In this document: positions 33,393 to 42,611 of the stretch, one piece after another | Position numbering within the stretch: the first letter of the stretch is position 1 | Layout of the letters: each line of letters opens with the position of its first letter | Assembly (NCBI RefSeq): GCF_900105785.1 | Contig: NZ_LT629799.1 | Coordinates: 1,488,001 to 1,552,000, forward strand | Origin: Microlunatus sagamiharensis | Lineage (GTDB): Bacteria; Actinomycetota; Actinomycetes; Propionibacteriales; Propionibacteriaceae | DNA: 64,000 nucleotides | Direction of reading: 5' to 3' | Notes under the pieces: generated by a model | What the model was told of the DNA's origin: nothing | The model's database searches: none | The model's input: only the letters and a program-made list of their open reading frames with translations | Program-made: the position numbers and the translations under genes

Positions 33393-33671
33393 ATGCACGA
33401 GGCGTACGACGCCGAGCTCTCGAGCGCCGGCTACTGGCCGGGCGGGCGCGAGGAGGGCGCCTTCTACTCCTACGCCTACCCCGAGCCGCCCGGCTACCGA
33501 ACTTCCACCCTGACGACGCCGGGGGCCGAGTTCGACACCGGGCTGGGCGAGCTCGTCCTCCCGTACGCGACCGTGCGGACGGCGGCGGACCCGGAAGCCA
33601 CGCTGCTCGGCTTCCTCCGCGAGACCGCGGCCCTGGCCGCCGACCTCGCCGGCTGGCCGCCCACGGCCTGA
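33393..33671 (+). pseudogene. C-terminal remnant of a DUF5996 protein
   Basis: 92 residues that match, from memory, only the last third of DUF5996 proteins (usually around 300 residues): HEAYDAELSSAGYWPGG, FYSYAYPEPPGY, LVLPYATVRTAADPEATLL, DLAGWPP. Homology seems to begin just before the Met (the preceding codons read CPDRV, as in the family), and the N-terminal two thirds are absent. The 80 bases upstream carry no more of it. It is most likely a truncated, non-functional gene, although the reading frame is still open. Confidence 0.6.
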
Positions 33672-33692
33672 GCCCGCCCGGCCGGACCCCGC

Positions 33693-34796
33693 CTACTGCC
33701 CCGGGTCGCCCGCGGGCAGCGGGACCGGGTCGGCCGAGGGCGTGCCGAGCTGCGGCGTGCCGTCGGCGGCGAACGTGACGGGCTGGGCGTAGACCTCGCG
33801 GTCGGACCCGCAGCTGCCCTCAGGGTTGGTGACCGCGTGGTAGAGGTTCCAGGTCTGCGAGCCGTCGGCCGAGGTGAAGAAGCTGTTGTGGCCCGTCCCG
33901 TAGAGCCCGCTCCCCTCCTGCGGCGCGAAGACCGGCGTCGGCGACTTCGTCCAGGAGGCCGCGTCGAGCAGGTCGGCGCCGGTGTCGGCGCTCAGCATGC
34001 CGAGGGCGTACTGGGGGGTCCAGCAGCCGGAGCCCGAGTAGGTCACGAACACCCTGCCGTCGCGCACGAGCGCCGCGGGACCCTCGTTGACGAGCACGCC
34101 GACGTCGCCGGCGTGGGTCTCCCAGTCGAGCTCGGGCCGCGACAGCCGCAGCACCGGACCCGTCACCGAGGTCGGCGAGTCGAGCCGTGCGAGGTAGAGG
34201 TCCTGCTCGCCGTTAGTTGCGCCGGGCCAGCCCGACCAGATGACGTACGAGGTGTCGCCGACCGCGAAGACGGTCGCGTCGATCGCCCAGCGGTCCCCGG
34301 GCAGCCGGAGCCGGCCCTCGAACGTGTACGGCCCGGTGACCGAGTCGGCGGAGAGCACGTACGTGCGGTGGTTCTCGTTGTCGCCGTCGTCGGCGGCCAC
34401 GTAGACGTACCAGCGGCCGTCGATCTCGTGCAGCTCCGGCGCCCACCACTCGCAGCACGGCGACCCGCCGTCGCCGCCGCTGATGACCGTCTGCTCCGGC
34501 GCCGTCGAGAGCGTGGCCAGCGAGGTCGCGCTCCGCATCACGACGCCGTTGCCGTCGCTCGCGGACATGATCTGGTGGTACTGCCCTTCGGTGTGGACGA
34601 GGAACGGGTCGGCCCCCTGGCCGAGCACCGGGTTGTCGAGCATCGCGCCTCCCGCGGTCGTGGTGGTGGACGGAGCCGGGCCGGACCGGTCGGCGGCGTC
34701 GCCGGTGCCCCCGGTGCCGCTCGTGCAGGCCGCCAGGAGCACCAGGACGGCCAGCAGGCCCGGCACCCGTGCGCCGGCCCGGCTGCGTCGCGTCAC
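33693..34796 (-). CDS. lipoprotein glycoside hydrolase family 43
   Basis: A 367-residue surface lipoprotein. After VTRRSRAGARVPGLLAVL comes the lipobox LLAAC, a Ser/Thr/Gly linker and a five-bladed beta-propeller GH43 domain. Catalytic residues are visible as GADPFLV (base Asp), WAIDATVF (pKa-modulating Asp) and VNEGPAAL (acid Glu). The substrate is expected to be an arabinan, xylan or similar plant polysaccharide. The GTG start at 34796 overlaps the permease stop (GTGA), so it is the last gene of the transporter operon and acts outside the cell ahead of import. Confidence 0.9.
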   Translation of the reverse strand: MTRRSRAGARVPGLLAVLVLLAACTSGTGGTGDAADRSGPAPSTTTTAGGAMLDNPVLGQGADPFLVHTEGQYHQIMSASDGNGVVMRSATSLATLSTAPEQTVISGGDGGSPCCEWWAPELHEIDGRWYVYVAADDGDNENHRTYVLSADSVTGPYTFEGRLRLPGDRWAIDATVFAVGDTSYVIWSGWPGATNGEQDLYLARLDSPTSVTGPVLRLSRPELDWETHAGDVGVLVNEGPAALVRDGRVFVTYSGSGCWTPQYALGMLSADTGADLLDAASWTKSPTPVFAPQEGSGLYGTGHNSFFTSADGSQTWNLYHAVTNPEGSCGSDREVYAQPVTFAADGTPQLGTPSADPVPLPAGDPGQ

Positions 34797-35719
34797 CCCT
34801 TGAGCCCGCTGCGCGCGACGCCCTCGACGATGTTGCGCTGGGCGAGGATGAACAGCACGATCGCCGGCACGCTGGCGATCGCCGCACCGGCCATGACCAC
34901 CGGGTAGTTGATCGTGAAGGCGCCCTGGAGGATCGACAGGCCCGCCGGCAGGGTCAGGGTGCCCGGGCTGAAGAGCACGAACACCGGCCAGAGGAAGTCG
35001 TTGTAGTTGGTGAGGAACGACAGCACCAGCAGCGTCGAGATCCCCGGCTTGGACAGCGGCAGCACGACCCGGAAGAAGGTCTGCCACCGGTTCGCGCCGT
35101 CGATCTCGGCGGCCTCCTCCAGCTCCATCGGCAGGCTCGAGAAGAACTGCCGCAGGAAGAACACCCCGAACGCGCCGCCGGCACTGGGCAGGATGACCGC
35201 CCAGAGCGTGTCGAGCCAGCCGAGGGAGTTGACGATCAGGTAGTTCGGGATGAGGAAGACGAACCCCGGGACGAAGAGCGTCGCGATGATCAGGCCGAAG
35301 ACGACCCTCTTGCCCGGGAAGTCGAGCCGGGCCAGCGCGTACGCGGCCAGCGCCGCGGTGGCCGTGACGATCACCGAGTTCGCCACCCCGGCCAGCAGGC
35401 TGTTGAGGAACCAGCGGATCACCGGGGTCTGGCTGCTGGTGTCGAGCAGCGGGCGGTAGCCGTCGGCCGTCGCCGGCCGCGGGAACAGCTGGGGCGGGAT
35501 CGAGGTCGCCCCGTCGGGCGTCTTGAACGAGGTCAGGAACATCCACAGCAGCGGGCCGACGAAGACGGCGGTCAGCAGCACCAGCACCACCACGAAGGCG
35601 ACCCGGCTGAGCGGGGAGCTGCGCTGTCCGCGGCCCGGACGGTTGGGCTCGAGGCCGTCTGCGGAGGTCGAGGTGGAGGCGGTGGACAGCGGTGCGGCGG
35701 CGCGGGCTGCGGTGCTCAC
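34793..35719 (-). CDS. sugar ABC transporter permease (MalG-like)
   Basis: A 308-residue inner-membrane permease of the CUT1 type. A long, Ser/Thr/Ala-rich cytoplasmic N-terminus is followed by six TM segments (VAFVVVLVLLTAVFVGPLLW first). The EAA loop that contacts the ATPase reads ELEEAAEIDGANRWQTFFRV, and the C-terminus RNIVEGVARSGLKG is typical of MalG-like subunits. The start GTG overlaps the stop of the MalF-like gene by 4 bases. Confidence 0.92.
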   Translation of the reverse strand: MSTAARAAAPLSTASTSTSADGLEPNRPGRGQRSSPLSRVAFVVVLVLLTAVFVGPLLWMFLTSFKTPDGATSIPPQLFPRPATADGYRPLLDTSSQTPVIRWFLNSLLAGVANSVIVTATAALAAYALARLDFPGKRVVFGLIIATLFVPGFVFLIPNYLIVNSLGWLDTLWAVILPSAGGAFGVFFLRQFFSSLPMELEEAAEIDGANRWQTFFRVVLPLSKPGISTLLVLSFLTNYNDFLWPVFVLFSPGTLTLPAGLSILQGAFTINYPVVMAGAAIASVPAIVLFILAQRNIVEGVARSGLKG

Positions 35720-36681
35720 GATTCGTCCTGTCGTTCCCGGAACACGCGGAAGACGACCAGGCTGATGATCAGCAGGAAGATCGCCAGGATGTAGCTCATG
35801 GCGGCAGCGGCACCCATCCGGAAGCTGCTGAGCCCCTCGGTCGCGATGTAGCCGATGATCGTCCGGGTCGAGGTGCCCGGCGCGCCCTTGGTCAGCAGCA
35901 GCTGCTGGCCGAACATGTTCGCCGAGGCGAGGATCGTCGTGGTGACCACGAAGACCAGGACGGGCCGCAGCCCGGGCAGGGTCACGTTCCAGAACTGCTG
36001 GCCCCGGCTCGCGCCGTCCATCTCGGCCGCCTCGTACAGCTCGCGGGGGATGTCGGTGAGCCCGGCGAGGTAGATCGTCGCGTTGAACCCGAGGGTCCAC
36101 CACACCGTCATCCCGACCAGACTCACCCACACCCACGGCAGGTCCGTGGTCCAGGGGACGTTGCGCCCGAGGAAGTAGTTCACGACCCCGACGTTCGGGT
36201 CGAGGATGTAGCGGAACAGCAGCCCGATCACCGCGACGCCGAGCACGTACGGCAGGAAGAACACGGCGCGGAAGAAGGTCCGCCCCGGGAACTTGCGGTT
36301 GAGCAGGACGGCGATGCCGAGCGGCAGGACGACCAGGCAGGGCACGCTCAGCCCGGTGAAGATGCCGGTCGCGCCCATGCTCTGCCAGAAGTCGCCGAAG
36401 TCGCGCGAGCCCGGCGTGAAGAGCGAGACGTAGTTGTCGAGCCCGACCCACGGCTTGAACGGCAGCACGAAGTCGTAGTCGTGCAGGCTGATCCAGATCC
36501 CGTAGACCGCCGGCGCGATGATGAACGCGCCGAACAGCACGAGGTAGGGCGCCAGGAAGAGGTACGCGGTCAGCGGCCGGGACCGCCTCCCCGTCCTCGG
36601 CGCGGACGCACGACGCGGCCGGCGGGCGGCGGCGACCGGCGCCGCCACCCCTCCGACCTGCGTCTCAGCGGTGACCGCCAC
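35716..36681 (-). CDS. sugar ABC transporter permease (MalF-like)
   Basis: A 321-residue CUT1 permease. It has a basic, Ala/Arg-rich N-terminus, then TM segments beginning LTAYLFLAPYLVLFGAFIIA. The EAA loop is seen in ELYEAAEMDGASRGQQFWNV. It pairs with the downstream MalG-like subunit to form the channel for the sugar delivered by the binding protein. It starts 3 bases after the binding-protein stop. No ABC ATPase is encoded in the operon, so a shared MsiK-type ATPase elsewhere is expected. Confidence 0.92.
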   Translation of the reverse strand: MAVTAETQVGGVAAPVAAARRPRRASAPRTGRRSRPLTAYLFLAPYLVLFGAFIIAPAVYGIWISLHDYDFVLPFKPWVGLDNYVSLFTPGSRDFGDFWQSMGATGIFTGLSVPCLVVLPLGIAVLLNRKFPGRTFFRAVFFLPYVLGVAVIGLLFRYILDPNVGVVNYFLGRNVPWTTDLPWVWVSLVGMTVWWTLGFNATIYLAGLTDIPRELYEAAEMDGASRGQQFWNVTLPGLRPVLVFVVTTTILASANMFGQQLLLTKGAPGTSTRTIIGYIATEGLSSFRMGAAAAMSYILAIFLLIISLVVFRVFRERQDES

Positions 36682-36684
36682 GGC

Positions 36685-38046
36685 TCAGGCGCCGTACTTC
36701 TTGAGGTTGTCCTGCAGGATCGAGGTCGCCTTCTTGGCGCCGTCGCTCAGCGCCTGCTGCGGCGAGGCCTTGCCCAGGACGGCGTTGTTGACCGCGGTGT
36801 AGAGCTCGGTCAGCGCGTCGCCGATGCCCGCGGTCGCCGGCGGGAAGTGCACGTACTGCGCCTCGGGGGCGAGCGAGTACTCCTCCTTGAGCGCCTTGAA
36901 CTCGGGGCTCTCCGCCACGCTGAGCTTGGCGGGGATCTTGCCGCTGGTCGCCCACTCGGCCGACTTCTGGCTGACCCAGTTGATGAAGTAGCGCGTCGCG
37001 TCGACCTTGTTCTGGTCGGGCCTGGTCTGGCGCAGCTGCACGAACTGGTGGCTGTTGCCCCACACGCCCTGCTGGGAGCCGATCTGCGGGACCGGCCCGA
37101 CGCCCCAGCTGATCTTGTCCTGGGCCTTGAGGTCGTTGATCTGCCAGATGCCGTTCCAGTTGAAGGCGTTCTTGCTGTTCTTGAACGCGATGTAGTCGGC
37201 GTCCTGCCCGACGTTCTTGGGGCTGTAGCCCTGGTCGACCATGCTCGTCAGCCAGGTCAGCGCCTCGACGGCCTCGGGCGAGTCGAACGTCGCCTTGGTG
37301 ACGCCGGCGTCGAAGGCGTCGCCGCCGAACTGCCACAGCAGCGACATGTACGTGAACGCGCCGGTGAACTGGAAGGGCGAGACCCAGAAGCCCTGCGTGC
37401 CCTTGCCCTTGAGCTCGGCCAGGACCGACTCGTAGTCGGACCGCGTCATCGGGGGCTTCTCGGCGTCGAGGCCGGCCTTGTCGAGGACGTCCTTGTTCCA
37501 GTAGAGCGCCAGCGGGTGGATGTCGAGGGGGATGCCGAAGCGCTGCCCCTTGTACGTCCCGCCCTGCCAGACGGCGCTGGAGAAGTCGGACTCCTGCAGG
37601 TTCAGCGCGGCGGCGACCTGGTCGATCGGGGTGATGATGTTGCGCGCGGCGTTGGTCGGGATGTCGTCGATGTGCATGCACGCGACGTCGGGGCCCTTGC
37701 CGGTGCTCACCGCGGCCGGGAGCTTCGTGAAGAAGTCCGCCCACTGGTAGATGTTCATCTCGACCTTGACGTTGGTCGCCTGCGCGTTGAACTCGCTGAC
37801 GATCTTCTTGATCACGTCGCCGTCGCCGCCGGTGAAGCCGTTCCAGAACGCGATCGTCACCGCAGGGCCGCCGTAGCTGGCGCCGCCGGAGCCCGTGTCG
37901 GGCGCGCCCGGCGTGCCCGGCGCGCTGTTGCCCCCGCCGCAGGCGGCCAGGGCGAGCCCGGCACCCCCGAGCACGAGGAAGCGGCGGCGGCTGAAGCCGG
38001 CGGCGACCGCGGCGAGGCCGGGGCTGGTGGTGGTGGTCGTCGTCAT
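36685..38046 (-). CDS. extracellular sugar-binding lipoprotein
   Basis: A 453-residue solute-binding protein of the CUT1 family. The N-terminus has a twin-arginine-like SRRRFLVLGGAGLALAACGG with lipobox LAAC. The mature part has family segments TIAFWNGFTGGDGDVIKKIV and LPAAVSTGKGPDVACMHIDD. It captures an oligosaccharide at the outer face of the membrane for the two downstream permeases. It is divergent from the LacI gene, and the shared operator (38098-38114) lies in the 143-base gap. Confidence 0.93.
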   Translation of the reverse strand: MTTTTTTSPGLAAVAAGFSRRRFLVLGGAGLALAACGGGNSAPGTPGAPDTGSGGASYGGPAVTIAFWNGFTGGDGDVIKKIVSEFNAQATNVKVEMNIYQWADFFTKLPAAVSTGKGPDVACMHIDDIPTNAARNIITPIDQVAAALNLQESDFSSAVWQGGTYKGQRFGIPLDIHPLALYWNKDVLDKAGLDAEKPPMTRSDYESVLAELKGKGTQGFWVSPFQFTGAFTYMSLLWQFGGDAFDAGVTKATFDSPEAVEALTWLTSMVDQGYSPKNVGQDADYIAFKNSKNAFNWNGIWQINDLKAQDKISWGVGPVPQIGSQQGVWGNSHQFVQLRQTRPDQNKVDATRYFINWVSQKSAEWATSGKIPAKLSVAESPEFKALKEEYSLAPEAQYVHFPPATAGIGDALTELYTAVNNAVLGKASPQQALSDGAKKATSILQDNLKKYGA

Positions 38047-38097
38047 CGAGAACCTGCTTTCTGGGGCGGCTGGCCGACTCGTCGGCGCCGAACGCGG

Positions 38098-38114
38098 ATT
38101 TACAGCGCTGGAAA
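38098..38114. promoter_or_regulatory. LacI operator 1
   Basis: ATTTACAGCGCTGGAAA is centred on the CAGCGCTG palindrome, as in classic LacI/GalR sites. It lies 52 bases before the binding-protein start and 76 before the lacI start, and its core TTTACAGCGCTG-AA recurs at 39265-39279. Confidence 0.8.
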
Positions 38115-38189
38115 CGGTAGCGCAGACCGTACGCCGTGAGAAGACCGCGACCCGGGGAGGACGCGCGCGCCCGCTGCTAGCGTTGCCGC

Positions 38190-39224
38190 GTGACGACCTC
38201 GCGCCCGGCGGCCCGGCTCGAGGACGTGGCCCGGCTCGCCGGGGTCTCGCCCAAGACGGTCTCGAACGTGGTCAACGACTACGTGCACGTGCGCCCGGCG
38301 ACCCGCGACCGCGTCAAGCAGGCGATCGACATGCTTGGCTACCGGCCGAACCTCGTGGCCCGCCACCTCAAGAGCGGCCGGTCCGGCGTGATCGCCCTCG
38401 CGCTGCCCGAGCTCGACTCCCCCTACTTCGCCGAGCTGGCCCACCACGTCGTGCAGGCCGCGGCCGAGCGCGGCTGGACCGTGCTCGTCGACGAGACGGG
38501 CCAGACGCAGGACCAGGCGCTCCGGGCCCGCGAGCGCAGCGCGGTGGGCGGTATCCGCGAGCACCTCATCGACGGCGTCATCCTCAACCCGCTGGCCCTC
38601 GACGAGGCCGACGTCGCCCGCTACGGCTCGGTGCCCCTGGTGCTGCTCGGCGAGCGCCTCGGCTCCCACTCCGCCGACCACGTCGCCATCGACAACTCCG
38701 CCGCCGCCGCGGAGGCGACGCGGCACCTGCTGCAGACCGGCCGGCGCCGGATCGCGGTGGTCGGCTCGCAGCCTCCGCCGTTCGGCCACACGGCGCGCCT
38801 TCGGCTGCGCGGCTACCGCGACGCCCTGGCCGAGGCGGGCCTGCGCTTCGACCCGGACCTGGTCGTGCCCGCGAGCGACTGGCGCCTGCCTGCCGGTCGG
38901 GCCGCCGTCGCTCCCCTGATGGCGCTCCCCGAACCCCCTGACGCGGTCTTCGCCCTCAACGACCTGCTCGCCCTCGGCGTGCTCCGCGGCCTGGCCGACG
39001 CCGGCGTGCGCGTGCCGCAGGACGTGGCCGTCGTGGGCTTCGACGACGTGGAGCAGTCGCGCTACTCGGTGCCCGCGCTCACCACCGTCGCCCCCGACAA
39101 GGAGGCGATCGCCCGCGGCGCCGTCGACCGCCTCGCCGCCCGCCTCGACGCCGGCGACGCCTGGACCGCCGAGGAGATCACCATCGGCACCCGCCTGGTC
39201 GTCCGCGAGTCCAGCGGCGCCTGA
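38190..39224 (+). CDS. LacI-family repressor of the GH43 locus
   Basis: A 344-residue repressor. The N-terminal HTH with hinge helix is clear: LEDVARLAGVSPKTVSNVVN, then RVKQAIDMLGYRPNLVARHL. The periplasmic-binding-like ligand domain follows (LALPELDSPYFAELAHHVV, HVAIDNSAAAAEATRHLL, VVGFDDVEQSRYSVPALTTV). Flanked on both sides by sugar uptake and GH43 genes and by two identical-core operators, it almost certainly represses both arms until an oligosaccharide inducer is present. Confidence 0.93.
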   Translation: MTTSRPAARLEDVARLAGVSPKTVSNVVNDYVHVRPATRDRVKQAIDMLGYRPNLVARHLKSGRSGVIALALPELDSPYFAELAHHVVQAAAERGWTVLVDETGQTQDQALRARERSAVGGIREHLIDGVILNPLALDEADVARYGSVPLVLLGERLGSHSADHVAIDNSAAAAEATRHLLQTGRRRIAVVGSQPPPFGHTARLRLRGYRDALAEAGLRFDPDLVVPASDWRLPAGRAAVAPLMALPEPPDAVFALNDLLALGVLRGLADAGVRVPQDVAVVGFDDVEQSRYSVPALTTVAPDKEAIARGAVDRLAARLDAGDAWTAEEITIGTRLVVRESSGA

Positions 39225-39264
39225 GCGCCCACCACCTCACCGGTGGCCCCTGCGGCGGGGCTCG

Positions 39265-39279
39265 TTTACAGCGCTGCAA
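39265..39279. promoter_or_regulatory. LacI operator 2
   Basis: TTTACAGCGCTGCAA shares 14 of 15 bases with operator 1 and lies 69 bases before the GH43 start at 39348. This places the two downstream GH43 genes in the same regulon. Confidence 0.8.
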
Positions 39280-39347
39280 TCAGCGGTGTACGTTGCGCAG
39301 ACCGAGGCCGCGCGACCCCGCCGGCGTCGTCCGAACGGAGACCCGCG

Positions 39348-41630
39348 ATGAAGCGCCTGCCCCGTGCCGCTGCCGTCCTGGCCGCAGCGACCGCCTTGCT
39401 CAGCACGACCTCGGTCCCGGCGCTCGCGGCGCCGCCGGTCGTCGAGCGCGCCACCTACACCAACGCGGTGTCCAAGAGCTTCGCCGACACCTTCGCCGAC
39501 CCCTCCCTGATCCGGGGCCTCGACGGCTGGTGGTACGCGTACGGCACCTCCGACCCGCTGCGCGAGGGCGAGACGACGCCCGCCGAGATCCCGGTCGCGC
39601 GCTCGCACGACCTGGCGACGTGGGACTACGTGGGGACCGTCTTCAACGACGCCAACCGTCCGTCGTGGGCCGCCGGCGGTGCCGGGCTCTGGGCGCCCGA
39701 CATCCGCTACGTCGACGGTGAGTACCGGCTGTACTACGTCGTCACCAACACGACCCAGCCGGGCGTGAACGACAGCGCCATCGGCGTGGCCACGGCCCCG
39801 ACGCCGGCCGGTCCGTGGACCGACTCCGGCGCCCCCGTCGTCGCGCCCCGCCCGGGTGGGAACGGCGCGGCGGGCGACGACTTCCTGTGGACCTTCGACC
39901 CGAGCGCCGTCACCGACGGCGGCCGGCAGTACCTCTTCTACGGCTCGTACTACGGCGGGATCTACGTCAGCGAGCTGGCGGCCGACGGGCGCACCACGAC
40001 CGGCACCCCGACCCAGGTCGCCATCGACAACAAGTTCGAGGGGGCGTACGTCGTCAAGCACGGCGGCTACTGGTACCTCTTCGCCTCGACCGCGGACTGC
40101 TGCGCGGGCCCGACCACCGGCTACTCGGTGCAGGTGGGCCGCTCGAAGAAGATCACCGGCCCGTACGTCGACGCCCAGGGCACCTCGCTCACCGCGTCGC
40201 GGACCGGCGGCACGCCCGTGCTCAACCAGAACGGCAACCGCTGGGTCGGTGCCGGGCACAACGCCGTGGCCACCGACCTGGCCGGTCGCGACTGGATCGT
40301 CTACCACGCGATCGACCGCACGGACCCGTACCTGAACGGCATCTCGGGCATCAACGAGCGCCCGATGCTGATCGACCGGCTCGACTGGGTCGACGGCTGG
40401 CCGGCCGTGCGCGCCGGCCGCGGTCCGAGCGCCGGCGAGCAGCAGGGTCCGGCCACCGGCGGGCGCTGGTCGACCGACCTGGCGACCGGCGTCCCGGCGC
40501 GCTGGCGGACCACCGGTCCGTGGCTGCGGCGCTCCGAGGAGCAGGCGGGCGGCTTCGTCCGGTCCAACGGTCGCGCCACCGTGCTGAGCGGGCGCGTCGG
40601 GTCCTCCGCCCGGGTGGAGGCCGACCTCCGCTCCGACGGCCCGTCGTACGGCCTGACGCTGCGCAGCGGGTCGACCACCGTGCGCGCGGTCGTCGACCCC
40701 GGCGTCGGGCGGCTCCGGCTGCAGGAGCAGCGGGGCGGCCGCACGGTCGACTCCTCCACCACTCGTCTGCCGGCCGGCTTCACGGCCGCCGACTGGCACG
40801 CGGTGGCCCTGCAGGTGCGTGACGGCCGGGCCGAGGCGACGATCACCCACGCCCGCCTCGGCGACCCCGTGGCCAGCACGACGCTGAAGGTCCGCCGGGC
40901 CGCCACCGTCGACCGCGCCGGGGCCTTCGCCGACGGCGCCGCGGTCGACGTCGACAACCTGAGCGCGCTGCCCGTGGCGAAGCCGGTCACGAAGCTCGCC
41001 CCGACCCCGGTGCCGAAGCGGCTCGACCGCTCGGCCAGCGACAGCTTCTCCGGCGACCGGCTCCGTGCCGGTTGGAGCTGGGTGCGCCAGGACGACCAGG
41101 CGAGCGTGACCGGCGGCGCGCTGCGCTGGCCCACCGAGGCGGCCGACCTGAACGGGCCCGGCGGCAACGCGGGCGTCCTGCTGCGCGACCCCGGCAAGGG
41201 TGACTGGGCGATCGAGACCAAGGTGTCGATCGACCTCGGCACCGATGACGTCCGCAACTACCAGCAGGCCGGGATCGTCGCGTACGCCGACGACGACTCC
41301 TTCGTCCGGCTCAGCCACGTCGCGATCTGGAACACCCGTCAGACCGAGTTCGGCCACGAGCAGCGCTACGCCGGGTCGCCCGAGGGCGTCCTGCACGCCG
41401 GCACGATCGCCGGCCCGCCCGCCGCCACCACCTGGCTGCGTATCACGCACCGCGTCGACCCGGCCAACGGCGAGCACGAGCTGCGCGGGTGGACGAGCCG
41501 TGACGGCAGGACCTGGGTGAAGGGTGGCGTCTGGACGCTGCCCGCGGGGTCGGACCTCAAGGTCGGCCTCGTCTCGCACGGCGGTGCCGGGGCGACGGCG
41601 CGCTTCGACTGGTTCCGGCTCTACCGGTGA
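39348..41630 (+). CDS. secreted GH43 enzyme with C-terminal beta-sandwich domains
   Basis: A 760-residue exported protein. The signal peptide (residues 1-28) ends ALAA. The GH43 propeller covers about 35-365: TFADPSLIRG holds the catalytic-base Asp, WTFDPSAV the second Asp, and KFEGAYVVKHGG the acid Glu. CCAGPTTGYSVQVG is a typical arabinan/arabinosidase-subfamily loop. Two extra beta-sandwich domains follow (about 370-545, and 560-760 beginning SASDSFSGDRLRAGWSWVRQ), the last like the concanavalin-type domain of beta-xylosidases. Its stop overlaps the next GH43 start (GTGA). Confidence 0.9.
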   Translation: MKRLPRAAAVLAAATALLSTTSVPALAAPPVVERATYTNAVSKSFADTFADPSLIRGLDGWWYAYGTSDPLREGETTPAEIPVARSHDLATWDYVGTVFNDANRPSWAAGGAGLWAPDIRYVDGEYRLYYVVTNTTQPGVNDSAIGVATAPTPAGPWTDSGAPVVAPRPGGNGAAGDDFLWTFDPSAVTDGGRQYLFYGSYYGGIYVSELAADGRTTTGTPTQVAIDNKFEGAYVVKHGGYWYLFASTADCCAGPTTGYSVQVGRSKKITGPYVDAQGTSLTASRTGGTPVLNQNGNRWVGAGHNAVATDLAGRDWIVYHAIDRTDPYLNGISGINERPMLIDRLDWVDGWPAVRAGRGPSAGEQQGPATGGRWSTDLATGVPARWRTTGPWLRRSEEQAGGFVRSNGRATVLSGRVGSSARVEADLRSDGPSYGLTLRSGSTTVRAVVDPGVGRLRLQEQRGGRTVDSSTTRLPAGFTAADWHAVALQVRDGRAEATITHARLGDPVASTTLKVRRAATVDRAGAFADGAAVDVDNLSALPVAKPVTKLAPTPVPKRLDRSASDSFSGDRLRAGWSWVRQDDQASVTGGALRWPTEAADLNGPGGNAGVLLRDPGKGDWAIETKVSIDLGTDDVRNYQQAGIVAYADDDSFVRLSHVAIWNTRQTEFGHEQRYAGSPEGVLHAGTIAGPPAATTWLRITHRVDPANGEHELRGWTSRDGRTWVKGGVWTLPAGSDLKVGLVSHGGAGATARFDWFRLYR

Positions 41631-42592
41631 CCGCGCTGCAGACCCGGCTCCCGACGTCCGGCCGGACGTACCGCAACCCGGTCCACGAGGGCTACTTCGC
41701 CGACCCGTTCGTGCTGCGCGACGGCGACCGCTACGTCGCGTACGGCACCGGCGCCACGATCGGCGGGCTCGTCTTCGAGGTGCTCGTGTCGTCCGACCTC
41801 GCGACCTGGACCAGCGTCGGCGGGGCGCTGCACCCGGTCGCGGAGGAGCTGGGCGGCGACTACTGGGCGCCCGAGGTCGCGCACGCCAATGGCCGCTGGT
41901 GGATGTACTACTCGGTCGGGCACGGCGACGCCGGGCACCACCTGCGCGTCGCCGTTGCCGACGAGGCCGCCGGCCCCTTCACCGACCTCGGGATCGACCT
42001 GACCCCGGACGAGCGCTTCGCCATCGACCCGCACCCCTTCCGCGACGACGACGGCCGCTGGTACCTCTACTTCGCCCGGGACGTGCTCGACGCCGAGCGG
42101 GTCGGCACGCAGCTCGCCGTCGCCCGGCTCGAGGGGATGACGGCCCTCGTCGGCGGCACCCGCACGGTGCTCGCCCCGAGCGCCGACTGGCAGATCTTCG
42201 AGCGCGACCGCCCGATGTACGGCGCGCGTTACGACTGGCACACGCTCGAGGGTCCGACGGTGCGCCGGCACGGCGGGCGCTACCACTGCCTCTACTCGGG
42301 TGGCTCGTGGCAGGGCCCGGGCTACGGGGTCTCGTGGGCGAGCGCCCCGGGCCCGCTCGGGCCCTGGACCCAGACCGGGGCCGAGCGCCTGCTGCGCACG
42401 ATCCCCGGCCATGTGCGGGGACCGGGCCACAACAGCGTCGTCACCACACTCGGGGGCACCGAGGTGCTCGCCTACCACGCGTGGGACGAGGCGGGGACGC
42501 GTAGACAGCTCTGCATCGACCCGCTGACCTGGACCGAGGAGGGTCCGGCGACTCCCGGCCCGACCTGGGACGAGCAGCCGCTACCCCGCTGA
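41627..42592 (+). CDS. cytoplasmic GH43 enzyme
   Basis: A 321-residue single-domain five-bladed propeller. Catalytic residues are visible in YFADPFVLRDGD (Asp), FAIDPHPFRDDDG (Asp) and LEGPTVRRHGGRYH (Glu). No signal peptide is seen, so it probably cleaves imported oligosaccharides, complementing the secreted and surface GH43 enzymes. It is translationally coupled to the preceding gene. Confidence 0.9.
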   Translation: MTALQTRLPTSGRTYRNPVHEGYFADPFVLRDGDRYVAYGTGATIGGLVFEVLVSSDLATWTSVGGALHPVAEELGGDYWAPEVAHANGRWWMYYSVGHGDAGHHLRVAVADEAAGPFTDLGIDLTPDERFAIDPHPFRDDDGRWYLYFARDVLDAERVGTQLAVARLEGMTALVGGTRTVLAPSADWQIFERDRPMYGARYDWHTLEGPTVRRHGGRYHCLYSGGSWQGPGYGVSWASAPGPLGPWTQTGAERLLRTIPGHVRGPGHNSVVTTLGGTEVLAYHAWDEAGTRRQLCIDPLTWTEEGPATPGPTWDEQPLPR

Positions 42593-42611
42593 GCCCGCCT
42601 CGTCGCGCGGC

